Source: DAOTVS01 sp034436375
GTDB lineage: Bacteria > Chloroflexota > Anaerolineae > SpSt-313
DNA: 5,339 nt
NCBI GenBank assembly: GCA_034436375.1
Contig: DAOTVS010000190.1
Location: 1 to 5,339 of the forward strand
Reading direction: 5' to 3'
This document shows positions 5,127 to 5,339 of the stretch, in pieces. The notes beneath the pieces were generated by a model. The model had not been told where the DNA came from, made no database searches, and saw only the letters and a program-made list of their open reading frames with translations. A program made the position numbers and the translations under genes. Every line of letters begins with the position of its first letter. Positions within the stretch are counted from its first letter, which is position 1.

Positions 5127-5339
5127 GAATCGCTCTGTTGGGCCCGAGCTACCCTTTCCGTGGTGGCATTGCCCACTATACCACGCTGCTGTGCCGGGCG
5201 CTGCAGGCCCGACATGAGGTTCGCTTCCTGACTTTTCGCCGCCAGTACCCGGCATGGCTGTATCCTGGGCGCAGTGACCGCGATGTGAGTGTCACCCCAC
5301 TGCGCGTTGCTGAGGCTGAGCCAATGCTGGATTCTCTCG
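5123..5339 (+). CDS. GT4-family glycosyltransferase, N-terminal fragment (runs off window)
   Basis: The frame starts with GTG at 5123, overlapping the TGA of the GT2 gene as GTGA, and stays open for 72 codons to the end of the window. The start RIALLGPSYPFRGG, then IAHYTTLLCRAL, is the first strand, glycine-rich loop and helix of a GT-B fold donor/acceptor domain. It continues with HEVRFLTFRRQYP and LYPGRSDRD, a pattern I associate with GT4 retaining glycosyltransferases of envelope and exopolysaccharide clusters. GGGG at 5111-5114, eight bases upstream, is a usable ribosome binding site. The catalytic C-terminal half is outside the window, so donor and acceptor are unknown. The enzyme should be cytoplasmic or membrane-peripheral and is probably co-translated with the GT2 enzyme. 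Confidence 0.88.
   Translation, partial: MRIALLGPSYPFRGGIAHYTTLLCRALQARHEVRFLTFRRQYPAWLYPGRSDRDVSVTPLRVAEAEPMLDSL

Noticed and set aside
4239..5255. Long minus-strand open frame (338 codons) opposite the GT2 gene
   Set aside because: It is fully antisense to a gene with clear catalytic motifs. Its translation is rich in Gly, Arg, His and Gln with no domain, which is typical of shadows in GC-rich DNA.
1..5339. CRISPR array, defence genes or phage genes
   Set aside because: There are no regularly spaced repeats, and all coding content is glycosyltransferase or related membrane protein.

Overview
The window is a stretch of GC-rich bacterial DNA. It carries four protein-coding genes, all on the plus strand, and every one looks like part of cell-envelope or extracellular glycan assembly. 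The gene content suggests a member of Chloroflexota (Anaerolineae-like). This rests on large multi-spanning proteins with GRYxQLAG and HYR motifs and a C-terminal soluble domain, together with a GT4 enzyme starting GPSYPFRGGIAHYTTLL. That assignment is from memory of similar proteins, not from a search, and is only moderately secure.

Layout. Positions 2-1240 hold the C-terminal part of a polytopic membrane protein whose N-terminus lies upstream of the window. After a 16-base gap, 1257-3869 holds a complete 870-residue protein whose second half is clearly related to the first gene, so the two are tandem paralogues of a GT-C-like membrane glycosyltransferase family. The second paralogue also shows a first hydrophobic segment ending in a lipobox-like LAGC and an extracytoplasmic beta-rich domain before its main membrane region. 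Positions 3870-4232 (363 bases) have no convincing gene but hold a run of perfect inverted repeats, a short GC stem followed by a T-run, and a good sigma-70-type promoter. That promoter drives 4233-5126, a GT2 enzyme of the polyprenyl-phosphate sugar synthase (DPM1-like) type with two C-terminal membrane helices. A GT4 glycosyltransferase follows by a 4-base GTGA overlap at 5123 and runs off the window.

How the genes may work together (inference). The GT2 enzyme would load a sugar from a nucleotide sugar onto polyprenyl phosphate on the cytoplasmic face. The GT-C-like paralogues are the kind of enzyme that uses such lipid-linked sugars on the outer face. The GT4 enzyme would extend a glycan in the cytoplasm from nucleotide sugars. 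Substrates and products cannot be read from the sequence.

I do not see a clearly new system such as a defence island, CRISPR array or mobile element. The most unusual parts are non-coding or translation-start related: the structured 363-base gap, and the inverted-repeat-rich DNA encoding the odd N-terminal tail of the second gene, which contains a strong GGAGG with no start codon after it.
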